Assembly (NCBI GenBank): GCA_018969975.1
Contig: JAGWXI010000005.1
Location: 1 to 61,344 of the forward strand
Reading direction: 5' to 3'
DNA length: 61,344 nt
From: Burkholderiales bacterium
GTDB lineage: Bacteria > Pseudomonadota > Gammaproteobacteria > Burkholderiales > Burkholderiaceae_C
In this document: positions 17,674 to 27,109 of the stretch, in pieces
Position numbering within the stretch: position 1 is the first letter of the stretch
Layout of the letters: the number at the start of each line of letters is the position of its first letter
The notes under the pieces: model-generated
The model's input: only the letters and a program-made list of their open reading frames with translations
Database searches by the model: none
What the model was told of the DNA's origin: nothing
Made by a program: the position numbers and the translations under genes

Positions 17674-19416
17674 CTTGCAGGGCTGAAAAACCAATTGGGT
17701 GCATTGTGCGCATTGCTGGCTAGAGAGTTGCGCCTTGATGCTTGCAATAACGTCATCACCCAAGGTGAAAAAATGGTTTGCGCCAATCTCCTCATAGACA
17801 CCACTTCGCTTGAGCGTCTGCAGGGCTTCTTCCTTCATGTGAAAGATGAACAACCCACCCCCCATGGCTTTTCGGCGTCGGGCCTCTTGTGCCAATAGAT
17901 GGGCGCCCGTTAAATCTATGAAATTGATTCCAGAAGCCACTATGAGCAAGTGTCGGTGATCTGGATTGGCCTCATCAATGCCTTGGAGCGCTTCCTGCAA
18001 ATGGTTGACTGCACCAAAAAATAGGGAACCATTGATACGCACGATCTTGAGTTGCGGACAGTCGGGTAGTCCGGTGGCTGCGCTAAATGCTGGCGGGTTT
18101 TGACCGGGCAGTGGCTTGACGTCGTCAAGCCCGGGTTGCGATGTGCGCTTGAGATACATCGCAAGAGAGGATGCCACCCCTATGTAGATGGCAAACTCCA
18201 GCGCCACCGTCAGTGTGGCTACCAGAGTAATCAACAGCACCAGCGTCTCTTGGCGGCTGGCACGGGTGATGTCTCTGATGTGATGAAAGTCAATCAACCC
18301 CCATGCCACCACAAAAAGAATCCCCGCCATCGTCGCCACTGGCAGGTAACGCGCAAGCGGGGCGAGAAACAGCATGATGAGCAACAAAAAAGCTGCAGAG
18401 TAAACCGCAGCCATGGGGGTCATTGCGCCCGCAGCAAAGTTCAGTCCGCTGCGATTGAAGGACCCGCTGCAAGCGTAGCCAGAAAAGAAGCTAGCAACGA
18501 TGTTGGAGAGTCCTTGGCCGACGAACTCTTGGTTGCCGTCGATGCGCTGACCGCTTTTGAGCGCCATGGCGCGAGCAATCGATACCGCCTCCGTCAAGGC
18601 GAGCAAAGCTACTGCTAACGCTATGGGAGCAATCTGGTGCAATGCACTGAGGCTGAAATCGGGGCTGGACAAAGGCGGCAAGCCCACGCGCAGGGTGCCG
18701 ATATTGCTAATACCAGTGTGTTCAACGCCCCAATAGGCGTTGAGAACCGCAGCAAGCACGCTGCCGCTGACCATGCCAACAATCATGTGGGGCATTTGCG
18801 GCCACCAGCGTTTGGTAGCCACACAGGCCAGTACAGTCACAGTGGCTACTAGGAAGATAAAGGGTTGAATATCGCCAAGATGGGTCAACAGTCCATGAAG
18901 TACTACCCAGGTCGAGGAACCTCTGGGGATAGATAAACCAAAGAAATTATTCACCTGACTGATGGCTATCAGCACCGCTGCGCCAGCAGTAAAACCCACC
19001 ACCACGGTATGGGAGACAAAGTTAACCAAACTACCAAGGCGCAAAATACCCAAGGCCAATTGGATAATTCCCGCCAAGAAGGTCAGCGTCAGCACCAGTT
19101 CCACATAGCGCGGACTGCCTGCTTCTGCCAGTGGACTGATGGTGGCAAACACCACAATGGAAATCGCTGTGGTCGGTCCCGACACCAGATGCCATGACGA
19201 GCCCCAAAGGGCTGCCACCACCGCTGGCAGCATCGCCGCATAGAGGCCGAATTCGGGTGGCATACCAGCAATCGTGGCAAAGGCCACGCCTTGCGGTACC
19301 AGAATCAGCCCACCTGTTAGTCCCGCAATCAAGTCGGCGAAGGTGCTTGTGCGGTTGACGCGCGGCCACCAGCGCAAAAAGGGTAACCAGTGGTGCAAGT
19401 CGTTGCGAGTGGCCAT
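17668..19416 (-). CDS. SulP-family anion transporter with STAS domain (candidate sulfate/sulfite exporter)
   Basis: The 582-residue protein has a SulP membrane domain (LIAGLTGGLILVPQGVAFATIAG near the N terminus, many hydrophobic helices) and a C-terminal STAS domain (LKIVRINGSLFFGAVNHL ... VASGINFIDLTGAHLL). The ATG at 19416 overlaps the soeC stop by one base (TGATG), so it is translationally coupled to the sulfite dehydrogenase. An in-frame extension upstream would run inside soeC and is not used. SulP proteins usually import sulfate or bicarbonate. Placed last in xsc-pta-soeABC, export or exchange of sulfate or sulfite made from sulfonates is the natural inference; direction cannot be read from sequence. 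Confidence 0.85.
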   Translation of the reverse strand: MATRNDLHHWLPFLRWWPRVNRTSTFADLIAGLTGGLILVPQGVAFATIAGMPPEFGLYAAMLPAVVAALWGSSWHLVSGPTTAISIVVFATISPLAEAGSPRYVELVLTLTFLAGIIQLALGILRLGSLVNFVSHTVVVGFTAGAAVLIAISQVNNFFGLSIPRGSSTWVVLHGLLTHLGDIQPFIFLVATVTVLACVATKRWWPQMPHMIVGMVSGSVLAAVLNAYWGVEHTGISNIGTLRVGLPPLSSPDFSLSALHQIAPIALAVALLALTEAVSIARAMALKSGQRIDGNQEFVGQGLSNIVASFFSGYACSGSFNRSGLNFAAGAMTPMAAVYSAAFLLLIMLFLAPLARYLPVATMAGILFVVAWGLIDFHHIRDITRASRQETLVLLITLVATLTVALEFAIYIGVASSLAMYLKRTSQPGLDDVKPLPGQNPPAFSAATGLPDCPQLKIVRINGSLFFGAVNHLQEALQGIDEANPDHRHLLIVASGINFIDLTGAHLLAQEARRRKAMGGGLFIFHMKEEALQTLKRSGVYEEIGANHFFTLGDDVIASIKAQLSSQQCAQCTQLVFQPCKS

Positions 19417-20348
19417 CAAGAGACTGTTTGGTAATACAAGTTTTGCGGATGCTTGGCGTGGGCAAAAAACAGCCAGCGCTCTGCTAAGAGGCCGGGAGTT
19501 TGGAGCAGCACCGCCAACCACCACAGGGCCGAGTCATCCGGTCCTTGGGTAGTCAACATCAGCATCACAGGCAATGCAAACAAGGCCAACTGGAAAAACC
19601 AGCGCAGATGGCGCAGCACTGCTGCACTGGCGTGGTGAAAAAATTCGCGGGTGTTGAAAGAACCCGCGGACATGCCCATCGACTTTTGCACCAGCTTGTC
19701 GGCATGGATGCCGGTGGCAGATTGCAGGCTTGAGAGCGACTTGAGATGCGCGTTGCGACGCAAACTCATGGCGCGACTCGCCCAACCCAGCAAGGTAACT
19801 GCCAATGCCAGTGGCCCAAGCCACTGGTAAAAAGCCTGTTGTCCGTACGACGCGGCCATGGCACAAGCCAGCACACTGCCACTGGACATGCCAATTAGTA
19901 TGAAATTGACAATCGTGAGTGGGTGGGCCCATTCCTGCACAAAGCGCAGACATGCGTAAATCATGGCAGTGCAGTACCACAACGCTATGGTCATGACTAA
20001 TGCCAAAAGGGGAAGCACTGTTGCCCAAACAGGCTCAACGGGAAGTAATAAGCTGATTAGCCAAAGGCCATTGATAGCTATGCTGGCGGGCAAGACAATA
20101 ACTTCTCGCGACATCCATGAGGTGCGCCACATCAGCACCGCACGCCATGCCCGCTTTTTGTGCCCCAGGTGAAAGAAACTAGCCACCAGACCGCCGATCA
20201 AGAGTAATTGGGCAGCCAGTAACAACTGCAACGTGAATGTTGGATCCATGGAAACGCCCGTCATCGTAGCCAAGGCGAGAGCCACGACCAGTCCCTGGCC
20301 CGTACCCGAGAGGGTGGTAAATAACAAAATCGAAAAAGCGGGATGCAT
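19416..20348 (-). CDS. soeC: Sulfite dehydrogenase membrane anchor SoeC (DmsC/NrfD-like)
   Basis: A 310-residue integral membrane protein with eight or so hydrophobic segments, beginning MHPAFSILLFTTLSGTGQG, a typical DmsC-family N terminus. DmsC-like anchors hold a molybdopterin/iron-sulfur dimer at the membrane and pass electrons to or from quinone. It follows the SoeB gene by one base and couples to the SulP gene. Context with xsc favours SoeC of the sulfite:quinone oxidoreductase over a DMSO reductase anchor. Confidence 0.85.
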   Translation of the reverse strand: MHPAFSILLFTTLSGTGQGLVVALALATMTGVSMDPTFTLQLLLAAQLLLIGGLVASFFHLGHKKRAWRAVLMWRTSWMSREVIVLPASIAINGLWLISLLLPVEPVWATVLPLLALVMTIALWYCTAMIYACLRFVQEWAHPLTIVNFILIGMSSGSVLACAMAASYGQQAFYQWLGPLALAVTLLGWASRAMSLRRNAHLKSLSSLQSATGIHADKLVQKSMGMSAGSFNTREFFHHASAAVLRHLRWFFQLALFALPVMLMLTTQGPDDSALWWLAVLLQTPGLLAERWLFFAHAKHPQNLYYQTVS

Positions 20349-20349
20349 A

Positions 20350-21159
20350 TCAGTGTCCTAGCTCAGATGTTGTGCCAGTGTTTTTTTCGCAACTGCAACT
20401 GGTTTCGTTACAGGATTGCGTGGGCCTGCGCGGCAGGTATTGGTTAGCAGGGATAGTCTGCCATTCAGGCATCAAGGGGTAGCCACCACGTTCGCGAATG
20501 GCACGACTGACTTGCGAGTCAGGATCTTTGACATCACCAAATAAACGCGCATTGGTAGGGCATGCCTTAACGCAGGCGGGCTGGCGGTCCTCAGGGGGCA
20601 AATGTTGGTCATAAATGCGGTCAACGCACAAGGTGCACTTGGTCATAACCTGACGGCTTTCGTCCAGTTCACGTGCGCCATAGGGGCAAGCCCAAGCGCA
20701 GTACTTGCAACCAATGCATTTGTCATAGTCCACCAACACGATGCCATCTTCAGCACGCTTGTAACTCGCCCCTGTTGGACAGACAGGAACACAAGGGGGG
20801 TCTTCGCAGTGCAGGCAACTCTTGGGAAAGTGCACCGTTTCGGTATGCGGAAATTCTCCTGCTTCGTAGGTTTGAACTCTGTTGAAAAAAGTCCCCGTGG
20901 GATTAGCGCCATAGGGGCTGGTATCGGTCAGGGGCCCGGCACTTCCGGAGGTGTTCCATTGTTTGCAAGAAGTCACACAGGCATGACAGCCCACGCAAAC
21001 ATTGAGGTCGATTACAAGTGCAAGTTGTTTTGCCAGGGTCTCGCCAGGCGCAGCACGGGTTCTAGTGGTCATCCCATTGTGGTCTTGGTCGGTCTCGTAG
21101 GCGTTGGGGTTACCGGGCAAAAGCGGAGGTTGGAGAAGATTTTTGAGCCACTGCATCAT
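20350..21159 (-). CDS. soeB: Sulfite dehydrogenase iron-sulfur subunit SoeB
   Basis: The 269-residue ferredoxin-like protein has the four-cluster arrangement of DmsB/PhsB/SoeB: CVGCHACVTSC, CLHCEDPPCVPVCP, CIGCKYCAWACP and CTLCVDRI ... CVKACP. It would relay electrons from SoeA to the SoeC anchor. The ATG overlaps the soeA stop by four bases. The short N-terminal extension (MMQWLKNLLQPP) before the first cluster lacks a signal peptide, in line with a cytoplasmic complex. Confidence 0.88.
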   Translation of the reverse strand: MMQWLKNLLQPPLLPGNPNAYETDQDHNGMTTRTRAAPGETLAKQLALVIDLNVCVGCHACVTSCKQWNTSGSAGPLTDTSPYGANPTGTFFNRVQTYEAGEFPHTETVHFPKSCLHCEDPPCVPVCPTGASYKRAEDGIVLVDYDKCIGCKYCAWACPYGARELDESRQVMTKCTLCVDRIYDQHLPPEDRQPACVKACPTNARLFGDVKDPDSQVSRAIRERGGYPLMPEWQTIPANQYLPRRPTQSCNETSCSCEKNTGTTSELGH

Positions 21160-24146
21160 GATTTTTTACGTCCTGCGACAAATTTCAGTACCTGAGTGAC
21201 TTGCTTGACCATACCAGGAACCGAGGGCATGCTCGACATTTGCGGTTGACTAGTTGACGTTTCATCGGGCTCAGCTGGCCGGATGCGCACGCGCACGTCA
21301 TACCATCCCGCCTGCCCGGTGATGGGGTCAGAGTTGCTAATGGTGTTCGGAGTTGTGACGCCTTCGACGCAGTCGCCGCTCGCGCGTAAGCGCGCAAATG
21401 GAAGCTCTTCGCTGATCAGATGGTTAAGTAAAAAGCCCTTGCGTGCCTCGTCTGATCCAGGCGCTAAAGCCCAAGCGCCATCTGCCTTGCCAATGGCGTT
21501 CCATGTCCACACCGTGCCTGGTTCGACCGCCTCGCTGTGCCGAACTAAGCATCGCACCTGGCCCCACTGGCTCTCGACCCAAGCCCAACCGCCATCTTCG
21601 ATGCCGGCCGCCAAGGCCGTACGCGAGTTCACATGTAAGTAGTTGTGGCTGTGGATCTGGCGCAACCACGCATTCTGAGAATCCCAAGAGTGGTACATGG
21701 CCATAGGACGTTGCGTAATTGCATTGAGCGGATAGGCAGCTAAATCTGTAACTTCCTCTTCAAGGGGTGGATACCAAAAAGGCAAGGGGTCAAAGTAGGT
21801 CTCAATGCGCTGGCGCAAGTGTTCTGGGGGATGTCGACCAGCACTTTTACCTTGGGCGGCCAAACGGAAGGACTGGAGTGTGTCGGAATAAATGGCTAAC
21901 TGCACAGGGTCGTTTTTCTGACGCCAGCCCTTGTCCTTGGCAAAGTCCAGGTAGGCACGGTTCCAATTGCGCATGTAATGCATGTCCTGAGGCATGTGGT
22001 ACTGAAAAACACAATTGTTTTGCTCATAAGCCTCCCACTGCTTGGGGTTAGGTTCGCCGCGCAGATGTTCGCTACCGTCTTTGCCACGCCATCCCATGAG
22101 AAAACCGATTCCGGGTTGTGGCTGGAAATTGACTATGAAATCTTTGTAGTCAGCAAACTTGCGCTGACCTTGTGCTGTCGTAAAGGCCGGAAACTTCATC
22201 CTCGAAGCAAGTTCTATCAGAACTTCCTGAAAAGGTTTGCACTCTCCCAGTGGCTCTACGACCGGAACACGCACTGAATCCACAGGGCCATCAAACTCCG
22301 AGATCGGGCGGTCCAGCATACCCATAACATCGTGACGCTCTAAGTAAGTGGTGTCGGGTAACACCAAATCGGCATAGGCCACAGTCTCGCTTTGGAAGGC
22401 GTCGCACACCACTAGAAATGGAATCATGTACTCACCCTGTGCGTCCTTGCGGTTGAGCATTTCGCGGATGGCGAGTGTATTCATGGTGCTGTTCCAAGCC
22501 ATATTGGCCATGAACATCATGAGCGTATCAATGCGGTAAGGATCACCTCGGGTGGCATTGCTAATCACGTTGTGCATTAGTCCGTGCGCTGAGAGGGGGT
22601 GCTCCCAAGAAAAGGCGTGGTCAATTCGTATGGGTGAACCATCGGCGTTGATGGCAAGCTCATCTGGATGCGCAGGAAATCCCAATGGCGCTGCGTTAAG
22701 GGGGGTGTTGGGTTGTACCAGTGCTGGGTCGTTGAAGGCGCGGTAATTGGGAACGATGTGGCGCGGATAGGGTGCCTTGTGTCGAAAGCCGCCTGGCGCA
22801 TCAATCGTGCCTAGCACGCTCATCAAAACAGCCAATGCCCGCACAGTCTGAAACCCGTTGGAGTGCGCGGCCAAGCCCCGCATGGCGTGAAATGCCAATG
22901 GCCTTGCTTGTGTCGTGGGGTGCTCCTTGCCCCAGGCATCGGTCCATGGAATTGGCAATTCAAATGCTTGCTGGAGTGCGGCGTGTCCCATCTCTAGTGC
23001 CAGCTTTTCAATACGGCTCGCAGGAATGCCGGTGATCTCGGCCGCCCATTGCGGCGTGCATGGGGCAACGCGCTTGCGCAAGAGCGCAAAAGCCGGAGTA
23101 GCACGACTGCCGTCGTCCAGCGTGAAATACCCTTGTTCCGGTGCTGCAAGTGCAGGGTCACAACCGTCTGCTATGCCTTCGGGATAGGCGTTGAGCACGC
23201 GACCACTGCGTGTGTCGAAAATCAGTTTGTTGTGCGGGTTACGACCATCACCTGGCGGGCCCTTTTCGGGATCGGGGTCAAAGGCAAACAGTCCTTCTCG
23301 CGCACCTTCATCGAGTACCACCAGTTGTGGCGCATTGGTAAAACGCTTGAGAAATGCATGGTCAATGAGGTCACGCTCTATCAGCACATGCAGTAGTGCC
23401 ATCAATAACGCACCATCGGTGCCAGGCTTGATGGGAATCCATTCATCGGCAATGGCCGAATAACCCGTGCGAACTGGATTGATGGAAATAAAGCGCCCGC
23501 CATTGCGCTTAAATTTTGACAGCGCCACCTTCATGGGATTGCTGTGGTGGTCTTCGGCAGTTCCCAGCATCACGAACACCTTAGCGTGGTCCAAGTCGGG
23601 ACCACCAAACTCCCAGAAACTACCACCCACCGAATAGATCATGCCTGCTGCCATGTTGACAGAGCAAAAACCGCCATGCGCTGCGTAGTTGGGTGTGCCG
23701 AACTGGCGTGCAAACAGGCCAGTCAGTGCCTGCATCTGATCGCGTCCCGTAAAGAATGCAAATTGCTTGGGGTCGCTGCTGCGAATGCGGGTAAGGCGTT
23801 CGGTGAGCAAGGTATAAGCGCGCTCCCAGCTGATAGGCTCAAATTCCGCTGCGCCGCGTTCGCTACCAGGCTTGCGAAGAAGGGGCTGGGTCAAGCGGGC
23901 TGGAGAGTTTTGCTTCATGATGCCTGAGGAACCTTTGGCGCAGATCACTCCCTTGTTGAGGGGGTGGTTCGGATTCCCATCGATGTAGCGCACCTCAGGG
24001 CCTTTGTCCCCTTCGGCCAGATGGACCCGTATGCCGCAGCGGCAGGCACACATATAGCAAGTAGTGCATTTGATAGTGGTGTCCTGCGTGGGCGTGGGTG
24101 CATCCAGCGGGTTGTGCAGTGGCTCGGAGGAGAGAAATTGAAACAC
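21156..24146 (-). CDS. soeA: Sulfite dehydrogenase molybdopterin subunit SoeA
   Basis: The 996-residue molybdopterin oxidoreductase carries an N-terminal [4Fe-4S] motif (C30, C33, C37, C69). There is no twin-arginine signal peptide, unlike DmsA and PhsA, so it should face the cytoplasm as SoeA does. The GTG at 24146 is chosen because AAGGA precedes it by 7 bases. Encoded after xsc and pta, which generate sulfite, it most likely oxidises sulfite to sulfate and feeds electrons to quinone, as SoeABC does in Allochromatium and roseobacters. By family alone polysulfide, thiosulfate or DMSO reductase would be possible. The C-terminal guanine-dinucleotide-binding domain is intact. Confidence 0.85.
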   Translation of the reverse strand: MFQFLSSEPLHNPLDAPTPTQDTTIKCTTCYMCACRCGIRVHLAEGDKGPEVRYIDGNPNHPLNKGVICAKGSSGIMKQNSPARLTQPLLRKPGSERGAAEFEPISWERAYTLLTERLTRIRSSDPKQFAFFTGRDQMQALTGLFARQFGTPNYAAHGGFCSVNMAAGMIYSVGGSFWEFGGPDLDHAKVFVMLGTAEDHHSNPMKVALSKFKRNGGRFISINPVRTGYSAIADEWIPIKPGTDGALLMALLHVLIERDLIDHAFLKRFTNAPQLVVLDEGAREGLFAFDPDPEKGPPGDGRNPHNKLIFDTRSGRVLNAYPEGIADGCDPALAAPEQGYFTLDDGSRATPAFALLRKRVAPCTPQWAAEITGIPASRIEKLALEMGHAALQQAFELPIPWTDAWGKEHPTTQARPLAFHAMRGLAAHSNGFQTVRALAVLMSVLGTIDAPGGFRHKAPYPRHIVPNYRAFNDPALVQPNTPLNAAPLGFPAHPDELAINADGSPIRIDHAFSWEHPLSAHGLMHNVISNATRGDPYRIDTLMMFMANMAWNSTMNTLAIREMLNRKDAQGEYMIPFLVVCDAFQSETVAYADLVLPDTTYLERHDVMGMLDRPISEFDGPVDSVRVPVVEPLGECKPFQEVLIELASRMKFPAFTTAQGQRKFADYKDFIVNFQPQPGIGFLMGWRGKDGSEHLRGEPNPKQWEAYEQNNCVFQYHMPQDMHYMRNWNRAYLDFAKDKGWRQKNDPVQLAIYSDTLQSFRLAAQGKSAGRHPPEHLRQRIETYFDPLPFWYPPLEEEVTDLAAYPLNAITQRPMAMYHSWDSQNAWLRQIHSHNYLHVNSRTALAAGIEDGGWAWVESQWGQVRCLVRHSEAVEPGTVWTWNAIGKADGAWALAPGSDEARKGFLLNHLISEELPFARLRASGDCVEGVTTPNTISNSDPITGQAGWYDVRVRIRPAEPDETSTSQPQMSSMPSVPGMVKQVTQVLKFVAGRKKS

Positions 24147-24195
24147 CGTATCGTCCTTCTTGGTTAGGGTTGGTGGCGACTAAGGATAAGCATTT

Positions 24196-25140
24196 CTAGG
24201 AAGTCAAGACGGCCAATGCCACCGAGGCCAAACGTGACTGTAGCGAGTCCGCGCGCGAGGTGAGCACAATGGGCACGCTAGCACCAAGCACCAATCCGGC
24301 GCAGTCAGCCCCTCCAATATAGATAAGGCTTTTGTAGAGCATGTTGCCAGCATTGAGATCTGGCATGAGTAAAAGGTCGGCGTCGCCTGCCAATTTCGAT
24401 TCAATTTTCTTGATCCGTGCAGCCTGTGCCGATATCGCATTGTCAAAACCCAAAGGACCTTCTACCAAAGCACCTGGCCAAGAGCCGGCTCGCGACATAT
24501 CCACCAATGCTTTGGCGTCTAGCGTGGCAACAATGGCTGGGTTGACCGTTTCAACCGCTGCCACGATACCTACTTTAGGTTCTGCGATACCTAGTTTTTG
24601 CAAGAAGCCAACGGCATTGGTGAGTATGTCTTGCTTGGCGCGTAGATCAGGCGAAATATTGACAACGCAGTCGGTGAGGGCGAGCAGCTTGTGGCATTGG
24701 GGCAGATCAAACAGGAACGTGTGGCTGATGCGGCAGTTGGTGCGCAAACCAGTTTCCTTGTTGACTACAGCAGACATCAGTTCATCTGTATGAAGCGAAC
24801 CCTTCATGATCGACTGCACGTTTTGGTTGCGTGCTAGCGTAGTGGCTTGACGCGCAGCATCCTGTGGCAGAGTGCCAGTGTCTATCAGCTCAAAGTGACT
24901 CCAATCAACCGAGGCTTGGTCCGCTGCTTGCTCGATGAGCTGGCGGGGGCCTATCAATACCGGCCTGACCATGCCACTGGCGCGCATGTGTTGGGCCGCG
25001 TCCATCGCCAGCCTGTCACAGGGGTAGACCAACGCCAGCGCATGTTCCTTACCCAAGGCGCTAGCTCGCGCCTTCATCATCAGGTCCAGCAGGCGCGGAT
25101 GCGCCTTGCCATTGAACGATTCTTCAGGTTCGAGGACCAT
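24196..25140 (-). CDS. pta: Phosphate acetyltransferase Pta (short form)
   Basis: The 314-residue protein covers only the PTA/PTB catalytic domain (KGSLHTDELMSAVV, TDCVVNISPDLRAKQDIL, GPLGFDNAIS, LLMPDLNAGNMLYK). The large N-terminal regulatory part of the enterobacterial enzyme is missing. It converts acetyl phosphate made by Xsc into acetyl-CoA. The short form directly behind xsc (10-base gap) is the standard arrangement in sulfonate degraders. The 49-base gap to soeA holds the soeA ribosome binding site. Confidence 0.92.
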   Translation of the reverse strand: MVLEPEESFNGKAHPRLLDLMMKARASALGKEHALALVYPCDRLAMDAAQHMRASGMVRPVLIGPRQLIEQAADQASVDWSHFELIDTGTLPQDAARQATTLARNQNVQSIMKGSLHTDELMSAVVNKETGLRTNCRISHTFLFDLPQCHKLLALTDCVVNISPDLRAKQDILTNAVGFLQKLGIAEPKVGIVAAVETVNPAIVATLDAKALVDMSRAGSWPGALVEGPLGFDNAISAQAARIKKIESKLAGDADLLLMPDLNAGNMLYKSLIYIGGADCAGLVLGASVPIVLTSRADSLQSRLASVALAVLTS

Positions 25141-25150
25141 AGACTGCGCT

Positions 25151-26962
25151 TTAGACGTAGTCTTTGTATTTTTCCAAGAAGCGTACTGGTTTGGCTAGTG
25201 CGTCGCGGCGGAAGGGGTCGCCGAGTTCGCGCGTGCACATGATTTCGATCACGCAAGTCTTGCGCTGGTTCATTTGCAGGTCAATCGCCTTTTGCAGCGC
25301 AGGCCCAACGTCCTCGAGACGATCCACAACAATGCCCTCGGCCCCCATGGCTTTGGCTATGCCAGCAAAGCTCTCGCTGTCGAGTTCTCCAGCTACAAAG
25401 CGGCGGTTGTAAAAATCGACCTGATTTTTCTTCTCAGCACCCCACTGCCGGTTATGGAAGACCACTGCTGTAACAGGAATGTCATGGCGCACTGCGGTCA
25501 TGATTTCAACCATGCTCATGCCCCAAGCCCCATCACCCGCGTAGGCAATGGCAGGGCGGTCTTGCGCTGCGCATTTGGCACCGATGATGGTCGGTAATGC
25601 ATAACCACAATTACCAAAACTCATGGGTGCAAAGAAGCTGCGTGGTTCGTCGAATCGCAAGTAGCTGTTAGCCACCGAATTGATATTGCCGATGTCGGTT
25701 GAGACCATGACGCGCGCAGGCATGGCCTTCTCTAGTTCGCGCAGAACTTGGCGTGGGTGCAGGTAAGTGCCGCCGGTTGGCGTGCGCTCACTTTGGGCTT
25801 CGGTGATCATGTCTAAGCTGTAGGGGTCACGTTCATGTGTCCACTCATTTAGTTCTTTTTCCCAGGCAGCCTTCTCGGCGGCGATGGTGGCGGCGCGTTC
25901 GACCTTATTTTGGTCGCAGGCCAAGGATTGGTTAGCAATACGTGCACTTAGTGTCTTGGCCACAGCCTTGGCGTCACCGTGTATGCCTACAGTGATTTTT
26001 TTGACCAAACCCAGGTTGGTATGGTCGGCTTCAACTTGAATAATCTTGGCATTCTTGGGCCAGTAGTCCAAACCATGCTGAGGTAATGTGCCAAACGGCC
26101 CCATCCGGGAGCCCAGCGCAATCACCACATCGGCTTGTGCGATCAACTTCATAGACGCTTTGGAGCCCTGGTAGCCTAGAGGGCCAGTCCATAGTGGATG
26201 TTTGGCTGGGAAAGCGTCATTACGTAGATATCCAGTAACCACCGGTGCGCCAAGGCGCTCGGCCAAGGCGCGGCATTCTTCAACCGCATCGCCCATGACA
26301 ACTCCACCACCTGCCAAGATGACAGGAAAGCGCGCTTGCGCCAACAACTCAACCGCTGCATGGAGGCTGTTTTCTCCACCCGCACCGCGCTCGATGCGCA
26401 TTGGTTTAGGAATTTCGGTTTGGATTTCCCCATAAAAATGGTCGCGTGGAATATTTAATTGGGTAGGTCCCATCTCAGACATAGCACGGTCAAAGCATCG
26501 CCCCGTGAGCTCAGCCATGCGCTTGGGGTTACAGACATGGCCTTGGTACTTGGTGAATTCTTGAAACATGGGCAACTGGTTAGCTTCTTGAAAGCCTCCT
26601 AAACCGATGCCCATAGTGCCCGTCTCAGGAGTGACGATAACCACAGGACTGTGCGCCCAGTAAGCAGCAGCAATGGCGGTCACGCAATTGCTGATTCCTG
26701 GACCGTTTTGGCCAATCACTACCCCGTGTCGACCCGACACGCGGGCATAGCCATCAGCCATGTGGGCCGCGCCCTGCTCATGCACTACTGGAATCAGCTC
26801 GATGCCGGCTGGAGCAAAGATGTCCATGGCGTCCATGAAGGCTGAACCCATGATGCCAAACATTTCGGTAACGCCATTGGCCACCAGGGTTTCAACAAAT
26901 GCCTCAGAGGGCGTCATCTTATGGACGCCTTCCACTACCTTGCGGTTGCGGGGTGCAGTCAT
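25151..26962 (-). CDS. xsc: Sulfoacetaldehyde acetyltransferase Xsc
   Basis: This 603-residue thiamine-diphosphate enzyme splits sulfoacetaldehyde with phosphate into acetyl phosphate and sulfite. Hallmarks are the N-terminal MTPSEAFVETLVANGVTEMF, catalytic glutamate E62 (HEQGAAHMADGYAR) and the ThDP motif from GDG (476-478) to N504. The N-terminal sequence is closely that of characterised Xsc proteins, not acetolactate synthase. I prefer the ATG at 26962: AGGAG abuts the first ATG (26968) with no spacer but is six bases from the second. It heads the operon xsc-pta-soeABC-SulP, diverges from an IclR gene, and is where taurine, isethionate and sulfoacetate routes meet. Confidence 0.95.
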   Translation of the reverse strand: MTAPRNRKVVEGVHKMTPSEAFVETLVANGVTEMFGIMGSAFMDAMDIFAPAGIELIPVVHEQGAAHMADGYARVSGRHGVVIGQNGPGISNCVTAIAAAYWAHSPVVIVTPETGTMGIGLGGFQEANQLPMFQEFTKYQGHVCNPKRMAELTGRCFDRAMSEMGPTQLNIPRDHFYGEIQTEIPKPMRIERGAGGENSLHAAVELLAQARFPVILAGGGVVMGDAVEECRALAERLGAPVVTGYLRNDAFPAKHPLWTGPLGYQGSKASMKLIAQADVVIALGSRMGPFGTLPQHGLDYWPKNAKIIQVEADHTNLGLVKKITVGIHGDAKAVAKTLSARIANQSLACDQNKVERAATIAAEKAAWEKELNEWTHERDPYSLDMITEAQSERTPTGGTYLHPRQVLRELEKAMPARVMVSTDIGNINSVANSYLRFDEPRSFFAPMSFGNCGYALPTIIGAKCAAQDRPAIAYAGDGAWGMSMVEIMTAVRHDIPVTAVVFHNRQWGAEKKNQVDFYNRRFVAGELDSESFAGIAKAMGAEGIVVDRLEDVGPALQKAIDLQMNQRKTCVIEIMCTRELGDPFRRDALAKPVRFLEKYKDYV

Positions 26963-27057
26963 GTTCATCTCCTAATAAAAATATTGAACAAAAGATTTTG
27001 AAAACTGAAATCTAAAAGCCCAGTTTATAAATTTCAACAGAGCTTGTCAATAAAAAA

Positions 27058-27090
27058 TCATTTTTTGAAATAATTTGACTCAAAAAATGA
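27058..27090. promoter_or_regulatory. Perfect inverted repeat between xsc and the IclR gene
   Basis: TCATTTTTTGA (27058-27068) and its exact reverse complement TCAAAAAATGA (27080-27090) are separated by 11 bases, centre to centre 22 bases. The element lies 19 bases before the IclR start codon and 95 bases before the xsc start. It is a strong candidate operator for that regulator, although the surrounding DNA is very AT-rich. Confidence 0.5.
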
Positions 27091-27109
27091 AAAAATATAT
27101 GATGCCCAA

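Noticed and set aside
21156-24146. DMSO, thiosulfate or polysulfide reductase as the function of the molybdopterin operon
   Set aside because: The large subunit lacks a twin-arginine signal and the operon is joined to xsc-pta, which makes sulfite. Sulfite dehydrogenase SoeABC explains both; the alternatives remain possible by sequence alone.
25151-26962. Acetolactate synthase as the identity of the xsc product
   Set aside because: The N-terminal motif and the HEQGAAHMADGYAR context are those of sulfoacetaldehyde acetyltransferase, and pta follows directly.
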